The notes beneath the pieces were generated by a model. The model was not told the DNA's origin, ran no database searches, and saw only the letters and a program-made list of their open reading frames with translations. A stretch of DNA of 64,000 nt from assembly GCF_015832195.1 (NCBI RefSeq), contig NC_052028.1:5499501-5563500 (forward strand), in the 5' to 3' direction. Shown here piece after piece: positions 25,807 through 40,300 of the stretch. A program made the translations under genes and the position numbers. The first letter of the stretch is position 1; each line of letters opens with the position of its first letter. The stretch is from Motacilla alba alba. Taxonomy: Eukaryota; Chordata; Aves; Passeriformes; Motacillidae.

Positions 25807-27423
25807 GGATCACAGCCACATAGCAGGCATCACAACATCCAACCCTTCTGGAATGGTGGAGAATAGCATCCCTTTGCCTCTGCTCACAGCTCTGACTCCC
25901 AAGTACAGCAGCTTCCAGGCCTGATTCCAGGCCCCACAAGTCAGTCTGCTGGCAGCTGAAGACTCCTTTGGACCCTGTGCAGAATCTCAAAGATTGTTTA
26001 CAGGAACATTAAGCCTAAACCAAATCATCTGGCAGTTCTAATTTAGTCCCAGTGCCCACTTCAGAGTCACAGATTATCCAGTACCCTGTGTAGAAAATGC
26101 ATTCTAATTTTGCATTCCTTGCAACAAGGTGTCAGACAGGACGCCCAAAGAGATGTTCATGTTGCAGTTGATGGAAGTTTGTCTTAAGTTGCACAGAAAA
26201 TTCCCTGGAGAGACTTTTTTTTAGTCTGTACTACTCCAAAATTCAAGTCGGTTTATATTCTCAGACCTTTTTATATGCCTAAAAGCCACAAAGATTTTCC
26301 TTTCCGATGTTGCCTGAGATCTAAAAAGCAGTAGAAGCATGACAGTTTTATTAAATGTTTACCTAAAACATTCACCGCACTTGGGATGTTTTCTCTGCAT
26401 AAGTTCCAGCAACACTCAGATTCCAAAGGGATTCAAACAGGGCTTTAAACACCCACTGCCAGCAAAGATCCCACTGCCTGTACAACACAGTGTACACATG
26501 GAGAAAAGAAAGGTAAATCTGGTATTAGTCAGGTCTTGTGGGATTGAAGAGAGAAAATACGATTTTGAAATACCTGTAAATGGAAACATTGGTCCAAATG
26601 CCCACTCAGGACATTTCAATCAATGCAGCCTTCAATAGAAATGCCAAATGGGACAAACACTTCACCTCCTTTCATGATTGCCACTGTTTCATATTCTACT
26701 TGAATAAAATGAAACTCATTTTGGTAAGTTACCTACATTACTGTTATTTTATTTTGAATAATAGAGAGTACTACAGTGAGAAATCAGAGTCCTGTTCCAG
26801 AGGAGGAACAACACTTGACCTACAAGAAACAGAAGCAAATACAGAAAGGAAATGTCTAACTCTATAAGAAGGGGCTCCTTCACAGCTGGGACCATGACTA
26901 CTCATAACATCTGGAACAGGTGAGCTAGTGGTCATTAGAAATGTCACTAGAACGAAGTAGAAAGGTTTGGGTTTATATCTTTTATAATTAACAGAGCCAG
27001 ATTGAAAAGGTTCTTCTCACTAGCTGTTCATTTCAGAGAGGTTCCTCAGTTAGCATTTTCTTCCAGTATCTGCTTCACTCCTGAGCATGAGCCTAGAGGC
27101 AAAACTTTATACTTCTTCCTTCCAGTCTTTCATAAACATTGACCATTGATTAGCCTGCTCCTATGCCTCCTTACTTCCAAAATATGCAATGGGATTGATT
27201 TCTAGTTTGGCACTTTGAAAGTACAAGGTAGATTCTGCCTCATTTTATAATTTGTCAGTCCTCACTCTATATATCCATCCATCTTTTTATGACTGCCTTG
27301 CAAGCTCTCTCTTTCTCCTACATAGCAAATATAGCTATTTAGACAATGTACTAATAGCATTATTTAATTTTTTTATGTGCATCTCAGTACATCCTGTGTT
27401 GTTTACTGCTACTTTATTCCATT
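25807..27423. other. Unannotated AT-rich DNA
   Basis: No gene or repeat family recognised. Open frames on both strands are at most 99 codons (26339-26638), with no recognisable domain or signal. Confidence 0.5.
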
Positions 27424-27469
27424 TATATATATACACACACACACATATATATATACATATATATATATA
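27424..27469. repeat. Compound (TA)n(CA)n(TA)n microsatellite
   Basis: A TA stretch, then about six CA units, then TA again with one ACAT interruption. Seen directly; probably length-variable. Confidence 0.95.
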
Positions 27470-30400
27470 AATCTTAGACTTCTTATGTACTGAAATTACT
27501 AGTAGCACCTTTCTTTAATTTTCACATGCCTTTATTAAAAAGCCAATTGATTTAGACATCTGCTTGATCACCTGCACTGGCCTTTTACACACTTCCAACA
27601 AGCACATATATAGTTCAATCAGACTTGGTTACTGTCTGAGGCAGATATTGCCTGGTTTGTTTATGATGAGATTTTTAGCAGGGTATTTCCTCATGTATAG
27701 CCACGACCAAATTTATAAATTTTTTGCCCTTTTAACCCACCTCCCACCTACATCTATAGTTCTCCTCGGTAGAAATTTCAGCCTCTGCTGTGTTGGATTG
27801 GTCATTTCTTCAAGTTCTGGAGCTTTGGAAATAAACATTCAATGCAATTTACTTAGACTGCCAACCTATGTTATCATGGACCAGTGCAACACTAAGACAG
27901 AGGCTCAATAAATGATATAGTTGTGGAATTCATTACAAAGTCAGATGAGCTCTTTGTCATTTAAGTAGACAGGAGAGACTGACATTAAAATACAGTTCAT
28001 TAGAAGTGAATTTGAGCCTCAGCATTCACTGTACCAAAACATCTGGAGACAGCCTAATTCTTACTGGAGTGCCTCAGAAAATATTTGATCTTCTAACTAA
28101 GCACAGGGGATTTGCCAAGTAAAAGGCTGCCTTTCTTGTATCACTTTATACTTGCGGAGGATTTATTTTATGAATATCACAGTACCTCCCATCAACTGCA
28201 AAACCATGGACCCAGCACCATGGACTATTTGTATTAAGACACATAATACCAGAAAATACTGCAAACTGTTTGCTTTGGCAAGTTGTCCAGGCAAATATGC
28301 AGTTAAGCTCCTGTGTATTCTTTAACTTATTTTAAACATTTATCACTTTTGTCTAGAAATGAAAGTAAAAAATCAGTTTATTGCTTTTGGCTATTCTGAA
28401 CAGATGATAATATTTTTGTGATGTTCTAATTTCTTGACCCTCATGTTTCATTATTATCTGGTACCTTCTTGGATCATTAGAATGACAAACAGGTCAGATA
28501 AAGAAAAGGAGAAACTTTAAAGGCTTCAGTAATCAGATCACAATCTAGCTCAAAGAACCCTTCTAGATTGATAATCAGGTTTTCGAAGTGCCTTGGAAGA
28601 AGCTAGCATCTGTGTTTTAATGCTTTTCCCTTTTCTTTAACAGAAAATTTGTTACTTTTTTATCAAAAAAAAAAAAAAAAAGGAAAAAGAGTGAGAAAAA
28701 CATAACAACTGAAAGCAGCACATCAAGGCAGGTGGGTATATGAATGAAATTCTATACTTCTCTCTAGACGCACGTTTATTGTGATTTGTGAATAGATCAG
28801 AACTGTTTATTCCAGTTGAACATATGTAGCTTCACACTCTCTTTTGATCAGGAAAGGCACCATGAGAGGCAGAGCCATGAATACTCATGTAGGACAGTGA
28901 GGGCAGTTTGCAGTGCCAGCTGATTTCAGGAACCAAAGGAAAACACTCCAACAACACAACAAAGCAAACAATGATATGAAGCTACACGCTAGAAATACCA
29001 ATATCTTTCATTCCAACCTTGATTTGCACTTGTCTTATTAAGCTTGTTTAAATCATGAGATATTTCCTGAAATCTTTTCTGAGAATTTATATCTTAAAGT
29101 ATTTTAAATTTCTGGTCTATCATCTATATTAAAATATTTCTAATTTATGTAAGTTTATAATACTGAAAAAATGTAGTATGGGTTAACTTCTGATCAGGAA
29201 TGGAATGTCTTGGGGTTTTTGGGGTGTTTTATTGGTTTTTTGAACAAAAAGATCAAGCTTAATTATCTTTCATAATTCAGTCTGTCTTCTTATAGCTATT
29301 TATCTAGAAAGTTATTTCCAAATGTGTTTACTATTAACTGTTATTCTTAATCCAGCAATTTTAATGATAGTCTTTTGCATTTCGCAAATTATGGAGCATG
29401 AAACACCCAAATTCACTGTGCTAATCACTTCACAGTTCAAAGGTAAACCTTACACTTTTTACAACAGTATCAGCTGTTGTCAAGATGTAAAACATATGTG
29501 AAAGCAAACAACATAATGCAATTAGTTAATTTTGGTAGCTTTGCACAAGTGTTACCAAAGCAGAGTTTGATCCAAATTCATTACAAAATTACAATGAAAA
29601 AAATTCTGCGGATTCCTGAATGTGCAAATATATTACATTTTATTTTTGATCTCACTTATTTCCGTATCACTGAACAAAGGAAGAAGATAAATTGTTCAGT
29701 ATTGGTTCTTGAAGTGTTGGACAGAATGACTCCCTATTGATTTTCCTGCTGCTGTTCTGTTCAGGGTACAATTGAAAGACATGCAAGTACTTTACAGTTT
29801 TCTAAAGGAAGTAAACATTTTGACACTGAAACACAAAATTACACCTTGGAGGTAAAGTAGCTGAAGAACACAGAACAAAGTAAATCAGTAGCCTTAACAG
29901 TGTCTGCCTAAGAAAATATTTAATTGAAATTTGAACAGCCATGTGGGCTGTAGATACAGATGTGATCCAGTATCAAGTAGCATTTGGGATTTTACACTGT
30001 TGAAGTGAATGTCATACAGTTTGAAAAATGACCAAATGAAATTTCTATCCACAGATCCACAGTTTCTCTCCTACCACTTCCAGTTCTACTATTAATTACA
30101 ACTCTTGCAATTATTAGCAGAAATATAAGTGAACTTAGAACTGACAATTTCCTGTGGTGTGCCTTGATGCATTCCAAAAGCACAGTTGTGAGCACTACTT
30201 CTTCTAATTATCAATGCGACTGATAAAACATATACAGAGCTGTTTAAATATCAAAAGCATCAAAAACTTTACTTTGGTTAAAATGCCTTTTTCCATGACA
30301 CTTATTGCATAAGCCTTAGAGCACAAAGCTACTTTTATTGAATTTCCAAGTGTGGCTTCACAGCTGTTGCCCTCGGTAGCAGTCAATATTTGTATATTAC

Positions 30401-33269
30401 TTTAATGAGTTCCTAGTAACCCAGACTCCTAAGGCACAGCTGTGCTCCTGGAACCAAACATGCAATTCCCATAGATTTCAGTTTCCAGAACTGCATTGCT
30501 TCTTCCCCACCTCTTTTACTTTACTTTTCTGGCACGTCAGGTTAGGGGTTTTTTCCCCCTTCTCTTTCCTCCATGCTTTTCAAAGGAATCCAGTGAGAAG
30601 AGATGGTGTTTGGTGGCTCTGTTGAGCAGCTGGGAGACCTTGATATCTGCTGGAGTCCAGCTGTAAATGTGGATAGAATGGATAAGTCAAAGCCCACTAG
30701 ACTACGGTTTTTAAAATGCACAGGGGTTTTTTTCAGAGAAACCTAAGCCAAGCTTGTTTATCAGAGCACAGCTCCAGAGAAACAAACCTTAGCAATACCT
30801 GTTAATGAGTCTTGACCACTCTCAATTTTTGTGAGTTTGGGGACCAGTTTACACACTCTCCTTCACATTCATTTGGCTGTGTGTGGAAAGGTCTAGAGCA
30901 CTAAGAACTAGTCATATAATGCATAGAGATTTATAAATAACTTCTACGTTTACAAGAACTGCTGCTTCTTTTCACCGCTTAAAACTATTTCCCCTTCCTT
31001 GTTATAGTGAGAGGTCAATCATGAATTCAATCATTAATGAAGCACAGCAGTACCCAGCACAAAGCTCAAAGTGAGTATCACTTTCAGGCATCCACAGCAG
31101 GAGCAAATGGCCAATTCTGAAAGAGAAATCTGTTTAGAAAATGGGAAGAAGGAATTCTCTCACAGTCTTTCCTAAGCACATACATATTTACTTCTTGATA
31201 GAAAATGTTCAAGCACATCTTCTAAAGATTAAATCTCTGTTTTCATTAAGATCAGTTTCAAATACCTCATAGAGCAGGATGAAGGATACCAATGTTTCTC
31301 CCATAATAAAGGATATAAATTTGTATCCCATACTAAAGGTTAAAAATTCACATATATTCCTCATATTTTTCCTTGCTATTCCCACCACCATAGAAAAACC
31401 ACAAACCCACAGGGTGACACTTATGTTAGTCTGTCTCCAGCCACAGTTGTGCTTAGCCAAGTCCTTCAAAACTGTCAGAGTTACATCAGAAGAAAGACAA
31501 CACTGAGCACATAGAACAGAAGTGAGGGGGGAAATGCTTAAGTCTCAGAAACGGAAAAGGTAGTTGTGCACCAAAATGAAAGACTTTTAGTGAAATTTCT
31601 CTTTTTTTATCTACAGATTCACTTCAAAATTGCCTATATCTTTCTGCAGGTTTAAGAGGTAACACGTATTTGGTTTAGGCTTTTTAAAATGAAATTTTAT
31701 TTCATATTTCCCAGTAATGCTTCTGTGAAATGTGGAGTTCAATGTCCTGTCTTTTGCTAATACCATTCCACCAAACATTAATGATATTTCAGTAGACGGA
31801 TACACAGATGCAATTCTAAAAAGCAGTGACTGGTTAAACAAATTCCAAATTATTTCAGGCACTTTGGATAGTTGAAAAAATTCTCTTGTATAATTAATAA
31901 ACCTGTTTAGAAGGAATATTGCCTCTTCATCTACACTGGTTTTATTTAGAAAAAGCAAGGTTTGATAAAAGCTAACCCATTCAATAGTGATTAATTTTGG
32001 GAGAAAAAAAAATCTAAGCATATACTTAATTTTCTGGAAAGACATTGTAGGTTTTTTGATGCAACTGAAAAGAAAATGTTATTTGGAATGTGGGTTCTTA
32101 CTTCTCTAAACACCATAAAAAATATATACCAGGTTTCATCAAAATAAAAATAAAAAAAAAATAGTGGGAGAGGAGAGGGGGAAGGGATTAAATTATATTT
32201 CAAAGGAATACAGAAAATCCATCTAGAAAGTTGGCTGCTTCATTTAACATAAGCTGTTTGCCTGGCTAAGCCTGGGGAAACTCATCAATGTGTGGCACTT
32301 TCTTGACTCTCCACTGCTGATCAGATTTCCACCAAAAACTTGAGCCAAATGAGCTAGAAATCATCCTCATTTCCTAAACCTGATCATCACATAACAGTTT
32401 CTAAAAATACCAGGCACTCTACCATGGGTGTGACCTGTGGCCTTTAGTTGGATGGGACCAAGCTACTGCAATCAGCCAATCCCTACATAAATACTTTTCC
32501 TGTTTCAAAGCAAGGCTTTTAAAATTCAAGCTTGAATGCAGCATCAGAGCCTCTCGGTAACTGTGGGAAGGGACAGGAAAGCAATTCTTTTTTTACCTAC
32601 TTGTCTGGCAGTGTTACTTTTCAAAAACAGCACAGCTTCTACCTCGATTCACAAGCAGCGCTTCTGCTGTCTTATGGTTTGTTTAGTGATGAGAAAGTTG
32701 ATGGGTAAAAATAGAGCATGGATTTTATGAAACACACATCATACAAGTGCTCTTTTACAAAGGACTTTCAAGACATGCCTGTTTAAAGTAATTTATGGCT
32801 CTAAGATCAGTACTGCTTCCTATAATCAGAGTTAATTAATTAATTTTCATGTGCTTTTTTTTTCTTATCACGTTTTCCTGTGTTTGTACTGGGTTCTCCC
32901 ACTTCGTCCAGAGAACCTGCACCACTAGATGTCACTGCAAGCAGAACATTGGGAATCACACACTCATGGAATTTACCGTCCCCTGCTTTATTGCTTTTTT
33001 TTTTTTTTTTTTTTAACAAAAGTTAGAAGTTATTTTCTAGTAATATTTACTTTCTCGTTTAGTTGAAGGTGAACTGCTGCCAAATTTCAAACACGTAATA
33101 AATTCAAAGTGTCTGAATCTAAAGGTATGATGAGTAAAACCACTGACGATGTAAGAGTTGAAGGATGGGGATGATTACAAAAGCCCCAGAACCTTATTTA
33201 CAACCTGATAACTTCTGCACAGTAGTCAGTTTATTATTATTTCTTAAAAAGCATTTCAAGCCTCTGTCT
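27470..33269. other. 6-kb AT-rich gene-free stretch with homopolymers
   Basis: No gene recognised. The longest frame is 144 codons on the minus strand (31611-32045); it has no recognised domain and is within chance expectation for this composition. Homopolymers: A17 at 28665-28681 and T20 at 32995-33014. A G/T-rich string of the GGGGTTTTTGGGG type lies at 29211-29241. Around 31008-31050 there is a cluster of TCAAT/TAATGA motifs (AATCATGAATTC and ATCATTAATG) that could be a small regulatory site. Confidence 0.5.
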
Positions 33270-33400
33270 CATTAGAGAGCAGAAGTAGCACGCCGATTAA
33301 TGTGCATATGCTACAACATTAATTAGAGAATAAGATTTTGCAGAAGATTGATAATTTCATAGTGACAATTGTAGCTGCAATTAACTGAGTCTTTTTTGGA
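33270..33400. promoter_or_regulatory. Candidate conserved enhancer-like block (homeodomain-site cluster)
   Basis: Dense, partly palindromic motifs lie close together: GATTAA at 33295-33300, the palindrome GCATATGC at 33304-33311, ATTAATTAG at 33318-33326 with core TAATTA, the palindrome ACAATTGT at 33365-33372, then GCAATTAAC. Several homeodomain, POU-like and SOX-like sites within about 100 bases, without repeats, is the texture of vertebrate conserved non-coding elements. No alignment was done, so conservation is inferred only from motif density and from the absence of low complexity. Confidence 0.3.
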
Positions 33401-36400
33401 AATCTTCCGATGAGACAAAATGAAGAGAAATGAAAAGAAAACCAAAATCCAGCTTGAGGTAGAAAGAAGGTGGGAACTATCCTCAGCATAAGACAAAAAT
33501 GCCTCTCAACAAAGTGGAATTTGCACTATGATTTTGCAATTATATTCCATTGTCTGCACTGGCTTCTAATGGAGAAAAAGAAAAATCAAGCCACATAAAA
33601 AACCTCCCAGCTTGTTTTTAACAACAAACAAAGGTTCCAATCAGTAATATAAGCAATCAGCAGTTAAAATATCCTTAATAATAGGATAGTGGCAACAGAA
33701 TAATAGTAGGGAAAATAACTATTCAAATTACTCTGCTCAACTGACATTTAATAAATTCATATTTAAAAAATGACATTTAGAGAACTAGATGATAATGCAA
33801 ATGAGGGATATATTTATGAAGGGGTGAAAAAAAACAGCTTCTAGTCTCAAGTATAAGAATATCCTAGGTTATGGTACCTGGCAAAAAAAAAAAAATCAAA
33901 ACTTGCTGATGGATAGTGATCTAGTGCAATTATATACAATTCTGAGCTAAATGCCATGCATTCTGCATCTGCCCTTACTGTCATGGCAGAAATAACTTTC
34001 TAGCACTGGCTCATTCTTGTTTATGCACATCACTCTCATGACATAAGGTGCTGTTTTCTGAACACAAAATGGTCCAATAGGCCAAAAGAAGCTGCTGTAA
34101 TTTACATGCTTGGACACTGCACTGTTCCAAATAGGAGTCTGGCTACTAACTTTCCTATCATAATTCAGAATTTGCATGTCTCAGTCCCTTTATGAATATG
34201 TATTTTACATTTCTATCCCACCTCACAGTTTCCACTATAACAAGGACATTACATTTCCTTAAGAGCATTTTTATTGTCTGAAACAGTCCTCTCCGACTTA
34301 GCAGAGGTTTTTTGCACTCCCTTTTGCCCAACCACAAAAAAAACCCAAAAAAAAAACCCAAAAAAACACGAGGAACTTTTTCAGCATCACAGTAAAAGTT
34401 ACTCGTAGCACTCAAAATGCAGCACAGTGGGAGTAGTGCCCTTGATCCACTCACTCACCTTGGAGTGAGGAATCCAAAGAATTCCCTTCAGCCAGGTCAT
34501 GGTTTTGTTTCCCACCACATTTTTCCAATGAGTATTTAAAAAAAGCCCAACCCAACCCAGAAGTTTGACGCTCACTTGCACTTCATTGTTACTGGCAACA
34601 ATGTTGTACTCCAGCACTTCCCTGCTAAATGGGAGTACACAGATTTTAACCTGACCCAAAACTCCAGATAATGCCTGGTAATGGATAAATTTGTCTCACA
34701 TTATGATACAGATGCCATTTTCCTGCTCCTCCACTATCCCAAAAAGGATGATATTGTTGGTCTTGGGGGGTTGTTTTATAAAGAAGTGTTTGTTCAGCAC
34801 CAGTTAGTGCTGAGTATTAAGTAAAAATGACATCATCTAATGCTGGGTTAAAGACACAGAGTTCATTAAATAACTGTATTTTCAGACAGTCTCTAATTCA
34901 TTTATTTAAAAACAAAAGTGGCTTATCTTTTATTTATACCCTTGAAATATATTACAAAAACAGAGGAGTTACATATGAAGTCAAACAACCTTAGGTTTTC
35001 CTCTGGGAACACTGTAATTAAATCTTAAATTTTAAGAAGCCTAAGCCTTGCATCATACTCAGCTTGCAAGTCTTCTCATTACACAGTTGAGATTATATCC
35101 GCTTCATAGAAGAGCCACTTCCACTTTCTCAGAACAAAAATGTTAATTAGAGCTTCAAAATGCATGTTTGAATCTCAGATAAAAAAATCACCAATACGTA
35201 AATCAAAACAAAGTGATCAATACAGCTGCTGTAATATTTGTGGCATTCATTCCAATAGCTAGATAAAAATCCCAGATAAAAACATCTCAAAATGAAATAA
35301 TCAACATCAATCTTTTAAATGAAATTGAAAAGCTTTCAGACTGTTTAAGACTCATGACTACAACTGATTAAGTGGGAACTTCAGGCATACCATTTAATTG
35401 CAGAAACAAACCCCAACCTCTTTGTTTGTGTTTAACTTAGTAATTTCTTATTTCAAAGTATTAATAAAGCAGTATTCAATGAACACAAAACTCTTGAAAT
35501 ATAATCTGTAAAAGTCTGGAAATCACCTTAAAAACCTGGCACTTGGGAAGAAGGGAAGAATTCAATCTCTCACAATTAGCACTACAGCACATTTTTTAGA
35601 GATTCTTGGAAGTTCATCCTCAGGTGTGACCTCTACCACGGTATGACTGTAATTTTTTTTATTTGCAGGAGTTGGAATTCTAGTTGTGTTTCACTAATGG
35701 ATTTCAAGCTGTTCCCTCCCTCCACCCCAGCCTGCTTCCCTCCCCACAGTCTTCCCTAGCTCAGATAGAAACATTATACATAACTGTTAAACCTTAGATT
35801 ACAAAATACTGTATAAGACTAATCATAGATATTTATAGTCTGCACAAACTTTGCTCATCCATGGCAAGCATTTAATAAAGCTAGTTCATCTGGAAAGAAG
35901 TTAAATTAAATAATCCAAAATGAATGTTATGCATATTCAGAAAAATATGGTGTTCAGAACTAACAATAATGAAATTTAGGCCTTAGAAAAAAAAAAACCC
36001 AAAAGGCAACAAATAATTTGTAACAAATAATAAAAAGTAATTTGTTTCATTCTTACCCCATTTATTTCTTCCTACTACCAAGGGGGAAAAAATTAAAGGC
36101 TAATATTTTACCACCTTGGTAATTTTTTATTTATTGGAAATTCCGATAGTTGTCCTTTTCTATTTAAGTGCCAGCTAAGATTAGAAGAAGGATGTAAATT
36201 ATAAATTGAGAAATTCAAAAGTATGATAATTTTCTTCCCAGGAAAAGACCCAAAATGCTGAAACTTGTCAACCCATTCCCTGCCAAAAGCACTCCATACT
36301 GAATCCAACAGCTAATGACCCAGATGAGAAAGGAAAAGGTGAGCACATCACAAGGAAAAGGATACAAAATAGGACATGTGTGGTGCAGAACAATGTTAAC

Positions 36401-37464
36401 TACATTATGGAAACTCCTTCTGTGTAGTAGCACTCATCTTTTCTGTTTTCTCTAACAATTAAGTCCACATCAGGAATAATAATCCTCCAATGTGACTTTT
36501 AGGCTTTGAATATAATAGCAATATACTCATCTTTTCACACAAGGTGTGTTTCCTTTGGGACTGATACTGATGCCATGTATCATACTATCACAATATAAAA
36601 TATAAAAAGTCATATTTTATATGGTAAAATCTAATACAATTGCACAAGACATATTTTTTACTTTAAGAGCCAGTTGTTTTTTGCTGTGATTCATGGTAAC
36701 TTTAGGAGTAACATGAAAATCAAGAGTTAGAAACTGAATATGGAAGTTCTGTCATTCAGAGATGCAGACATTTCATGCCAGCAATGGGGGCAATCTGAAC
36801 TGAGAAAATGTCACTTTTCCTTCAAAGAAGTGGAAGAAAAGAAAGAATCATCATGACCCAAAAGATACCTCCACATTTTTGCAGCCAGGATTGGGGAGTT
36901 AAAATGACAGGAATTATTTCATTTCTGATGGGTGCTCATGAGACCTTCAGCATACTCACACTTCCCACAAGATGCTGAGACAGTTATACCAGCTATAGTC
37001 TGAAAAACAATGTCAAAGTTACTATGGATTTTTTAATAATTTTTTCTCACTTTCTCTTAACAACACATGCATTGAAACTTCTGTTCTTCAACATTTCTCT
37101 TTGCGTCAGTTTATCAGGATAATAAATATCCCAAATATTTGTTTAATAGCATTGTGCTCATCATTCCAAGCTTAAATTAATAGTGATACCTATACATTTT
37201 ATAGGTGGTGAATAAAAAGTGCCACCTTATACTTACTGACAGATCTGAATTTTAGATTAGCTTGTCTCATTACATCTGTGGTAGATCTGGGCCATTCTAT
37301 CTACTCTGACAGGCTTAGCTTCTGCTGAGCAATATCCCTCTGAACCTGCCAGTGTTCAGATTCAGGGCACACACTGGCTGCAGGAGGCTGGAAAACTATA
37401 CTGGGATTTGTGGGATTTATTTCCCTTTAATGTAACACAGGGCCCTTTCTCTAGAACCTTAGTG
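33401..37464. other. 4-kb AT-rich gene-free stretch
   Basis: Open frames are at most 98 codons. An A/C-rich string of AAAAAACCC type lies at 34334-34368. A pyrimidine-rich CCCTCCCTCCACCCC segment lies near 35715-35750. No gene, RNA gene or transposable element recognised. Confidence 0.5.
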
Positions 37465-37506
37465 TTTTGATTGCATATGCATAATCAAATTAATTGTTAA
37501 TGACAG
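37465..37506. promoter_or_regulatory. Near-palindromic POU/homeodomain site cluster
   Basis: The core TGCATATGCA (37472-37481) is a perfect palindrome containing two overlapping octamer-like half sites. It is flanked by TTGATT on the left (37468-37473) and AATCAA on the right (37483-37488), so about 21 bases form a near-palindrome. TTAATTG and TTAATGACAG follow directly. The arrangement suggests a site for POU, PBX/MEIS or LIM-homeodomain factors. Function is inferred from motif shape alone. Confidence 0.3.
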
Positions 37507-40292
37507 AAGTGAGCCTTTCCCACCCCAAACAAACCTGTTCATACTTTTTTGGGCACAAATATAATGAGCCCTGTCCCTCATAGTGAAAGGCACTTCAAGA
37601 GCCACACACAGATTTTCCATACTGGCATTGCATAATCACCTCTGGGTGCGCCTATGTTAGAACTCTGGTTTGGGTCAGGAGTGTTGTTTGGTTTGTTTTT
37701 AATGCTAATTTCACAATTAAATCTGATGCATCGTATGAACCAAAGTACAATCAGGAGACAGAGGGCACAAACAAGATGCCTTTCACTTGAAAGGAAGTTA
37801 GAAGGTGTGCCAGATTTACACATAAATCCTTCCCACCCAGAATGAGTGTTCCATTGGGAAAACCAGCCTTGAATTAGCACAGAGTATAAGCCCTGTAAAA
37901 AAAAATTACTGTAAATGCCATGCCCAAGACACCATCTCTTTCACTTTGCACATTCATTCTTTAGCCTGCACTGCCTCCTAACGTGAATGTGGACTTTGTC
38001 ACCGACTATTATCATGACCTATAAAGATTGGTTTGGCATTTTTTTAAAAGCACCAGAAAGAAATGTTTAATGTTGGTTTAGCATTATTTTTTATATCCTG
38101 GCAGAGTTCCTGTTGCAGAAGCACAGTCTGGTCTTGAAACATGACTTGAGTTCCCAGCAGTCTCCCTGCTAGGAAAGCAGTTATTGGGGTAGTCTTATCA
38201 TTGCTGCTCAAAACCCAAAAGATTTGGTTTGCTTCCTTACATTCACTTGAGTCACATCTCTTGTGAAAAAAAAAAAACAAAAAAAACCAAACACAAAAAC
38301 CTAAACCCAAAACACCAAGAAAACCTGAATACGAGTTACTTACTGTTGTGCATAAATTATTACTTGAAACTGGAAAAAATGTGCTTTCATCTAGGACGCT
38401 GGAGCAAAGCTTAATATTTTTATGAAGTAATCCTTGTATCACTGACTTCAAATTGGCCATGAAATATCATAATTCTAGGGATCTGGATACTGTCAGAGCA
38501 TATTTTTCTCATTTAACTTCAATATCCAGCTCACGTAATCTACAATTTAATGATAGTGGAGAAGATAATCTTGAACTGTTCTTCAGGAAGATCGAGAGCA
38601 CTTCCAAAGCTATTAATATCATTAGTATTTGCTGTGCATGCTAACACATCATCTCTTTTATTTTTACTGCTAAAGTATAACCCTCCAGAAGGGGAACGAG
38701 TCAACTACATCCAAAACTTCTAATATGCCAAAACATGAGGCAGGTTAGCTACCAACTGCCCTTCAGATTCAGGGGTACCCTAAATCAGATCCAATACCAC
38801 ACAAGTGCACCACAATTCAAATTCCGGCTTTTGTCCTGGGACGTGGCATGACTAAAAGTATGCAAAGGCCCTGAAGTGTGGAAAACTGAGGACCATCAGG
38901 TATGTTCAGTTCCCAAGCTCAAAAATTCTTTTTTAGCATTTTGCTTGGCATCTCTACTCTTTATGGTATTTTTAGTAAATTTCAAATGCAAGCTATGGAA
39001 AGCTTGTCTTTCTTTTTCAGACATACAAACTTTCTCCTTAGAACCTTTTATTTTACTTTTTTTCTTTCCCCTCCATTCCCAATTCTTAGGGAAACAGAAT
39101 TATGGTGCAAGAGAGAAATTACAGGCAGCCAAGTATAAGAGACACAAAGGATGGAAGAAATAACATGTGTAAGGATACAGAGAAACTACCTAGGTTTTTT
39201 TCAGCAAATAATGTCAAATCCAAAGTCTAGTGAGCTATTTACTTGGTTTTATATAGACAGGATATGATCCTTCTGAACTGCCTAATAGGCTTCATATTCC
39301 TGAGTAAAGGAAAATAGAATGTGTGCGTCCTGGTGCAGACACACAGAAATTAAATTGCATCTACAAGGAATCATGCAAATATATGTAATTGCAAGTGGTT
39401 AACATGCTGAGCAGGTTCCTAGAATGTTTTTCCAGCATGTTAGTAAGATTAAAATTAAAACCAGCTATATATCTCTTTATCCTTGCATCTAGTGGCAAAA
39501 ACCTCAATGTTATTCACCTCTTACGGTTATACACTATATGTTACCTGCATGACTTGACTTATTTTTAGCCTGTTGTCCAATTTACAGCTCTGTTTCAGTC
39601 TTCCTAGCCTTAATTTAAAAATGAAGGAGTCACATGCACATTTTTCTGTGTATCAGTATTCCTTGTTAAGCTCACAATCCTGGAAACCTCACCTTATGGA
39701 CATCACGACTGAGGTGGATAAGCCAGTGCTATGTTGTTAGAAAACAAATACAAAGAAGCAAAACTACACATTTTATTCTTTCTTCATTCAGTTATTCTAG
39801 TAGAAATTAGAAGTCCATATGTGAAAGACTTGCAAACAAAAAGGAAACACCATTCTGTAAATTGTACTATAACCAAAAAAAAAAAAAAAAAATCTCCTAG
39901 ACACTTCACAGTTCTGAAAAATCAGGACAGGAAAGGATTCCCTTTGAATGTACTATGAATAGTGCAAACAGTACCCTACAGCAAAATAAATGCATGGTTT
40001 TCAAGGTGAGTTTTGGTGAGATTTTTTTAATTCCTTTTTAAACATACCTGTGGTTTGTTTCATAAATATGAAAATGCAAGCAAAAATGCTTTTTTGTTTC
40101 TTTAATAATACAAGTATTGATAATACTGCCAAAATTTACAACATGAGATCATGAAACAACTCTTCAGACACAATTGTCTCCAGGGGCATTATTCTATATA
40201 TGCGTCATATCCCAAAGTGCTTCTGCATGGCTAACTTTAAAGGAGAAGTGATATTCCCGTTATTGCCAGCACCGAGGGCTACTCAGAGAAAT
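37507..40292. other. AT-rich gene-free stretch with A/C-rich tract and A18
   Basis: An A/C-rich low-complexity tract lies at 38266-38325 (A-runs separated by CC or CCC). It is the source of the lysine/asparagine-rich plus frame at 38229-38414 and the phenylalanine-rich minus frame at 38044-38460. An A18 homopolymer lies at 39875-39892. No gene recognised. Confidence 0.5.
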
Positions 40293-40300
40293 AAAACACG

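Noticed and set aside
31611..32045. 144-codon minus-strand frame, the longest minus frame outside GC-rich or low-complexity sequence besides the repeat regions
   Set aside because: No recognised domain. By my rough estimate, about one frame of this length is expected by chance in this much AT-rich DNA.
38044..38460. 138-codon minus-strand frame
   Set aside because: Its phenylalanine-rich middle comes from the A/C-rich low-complexity tract at 38266-38325.
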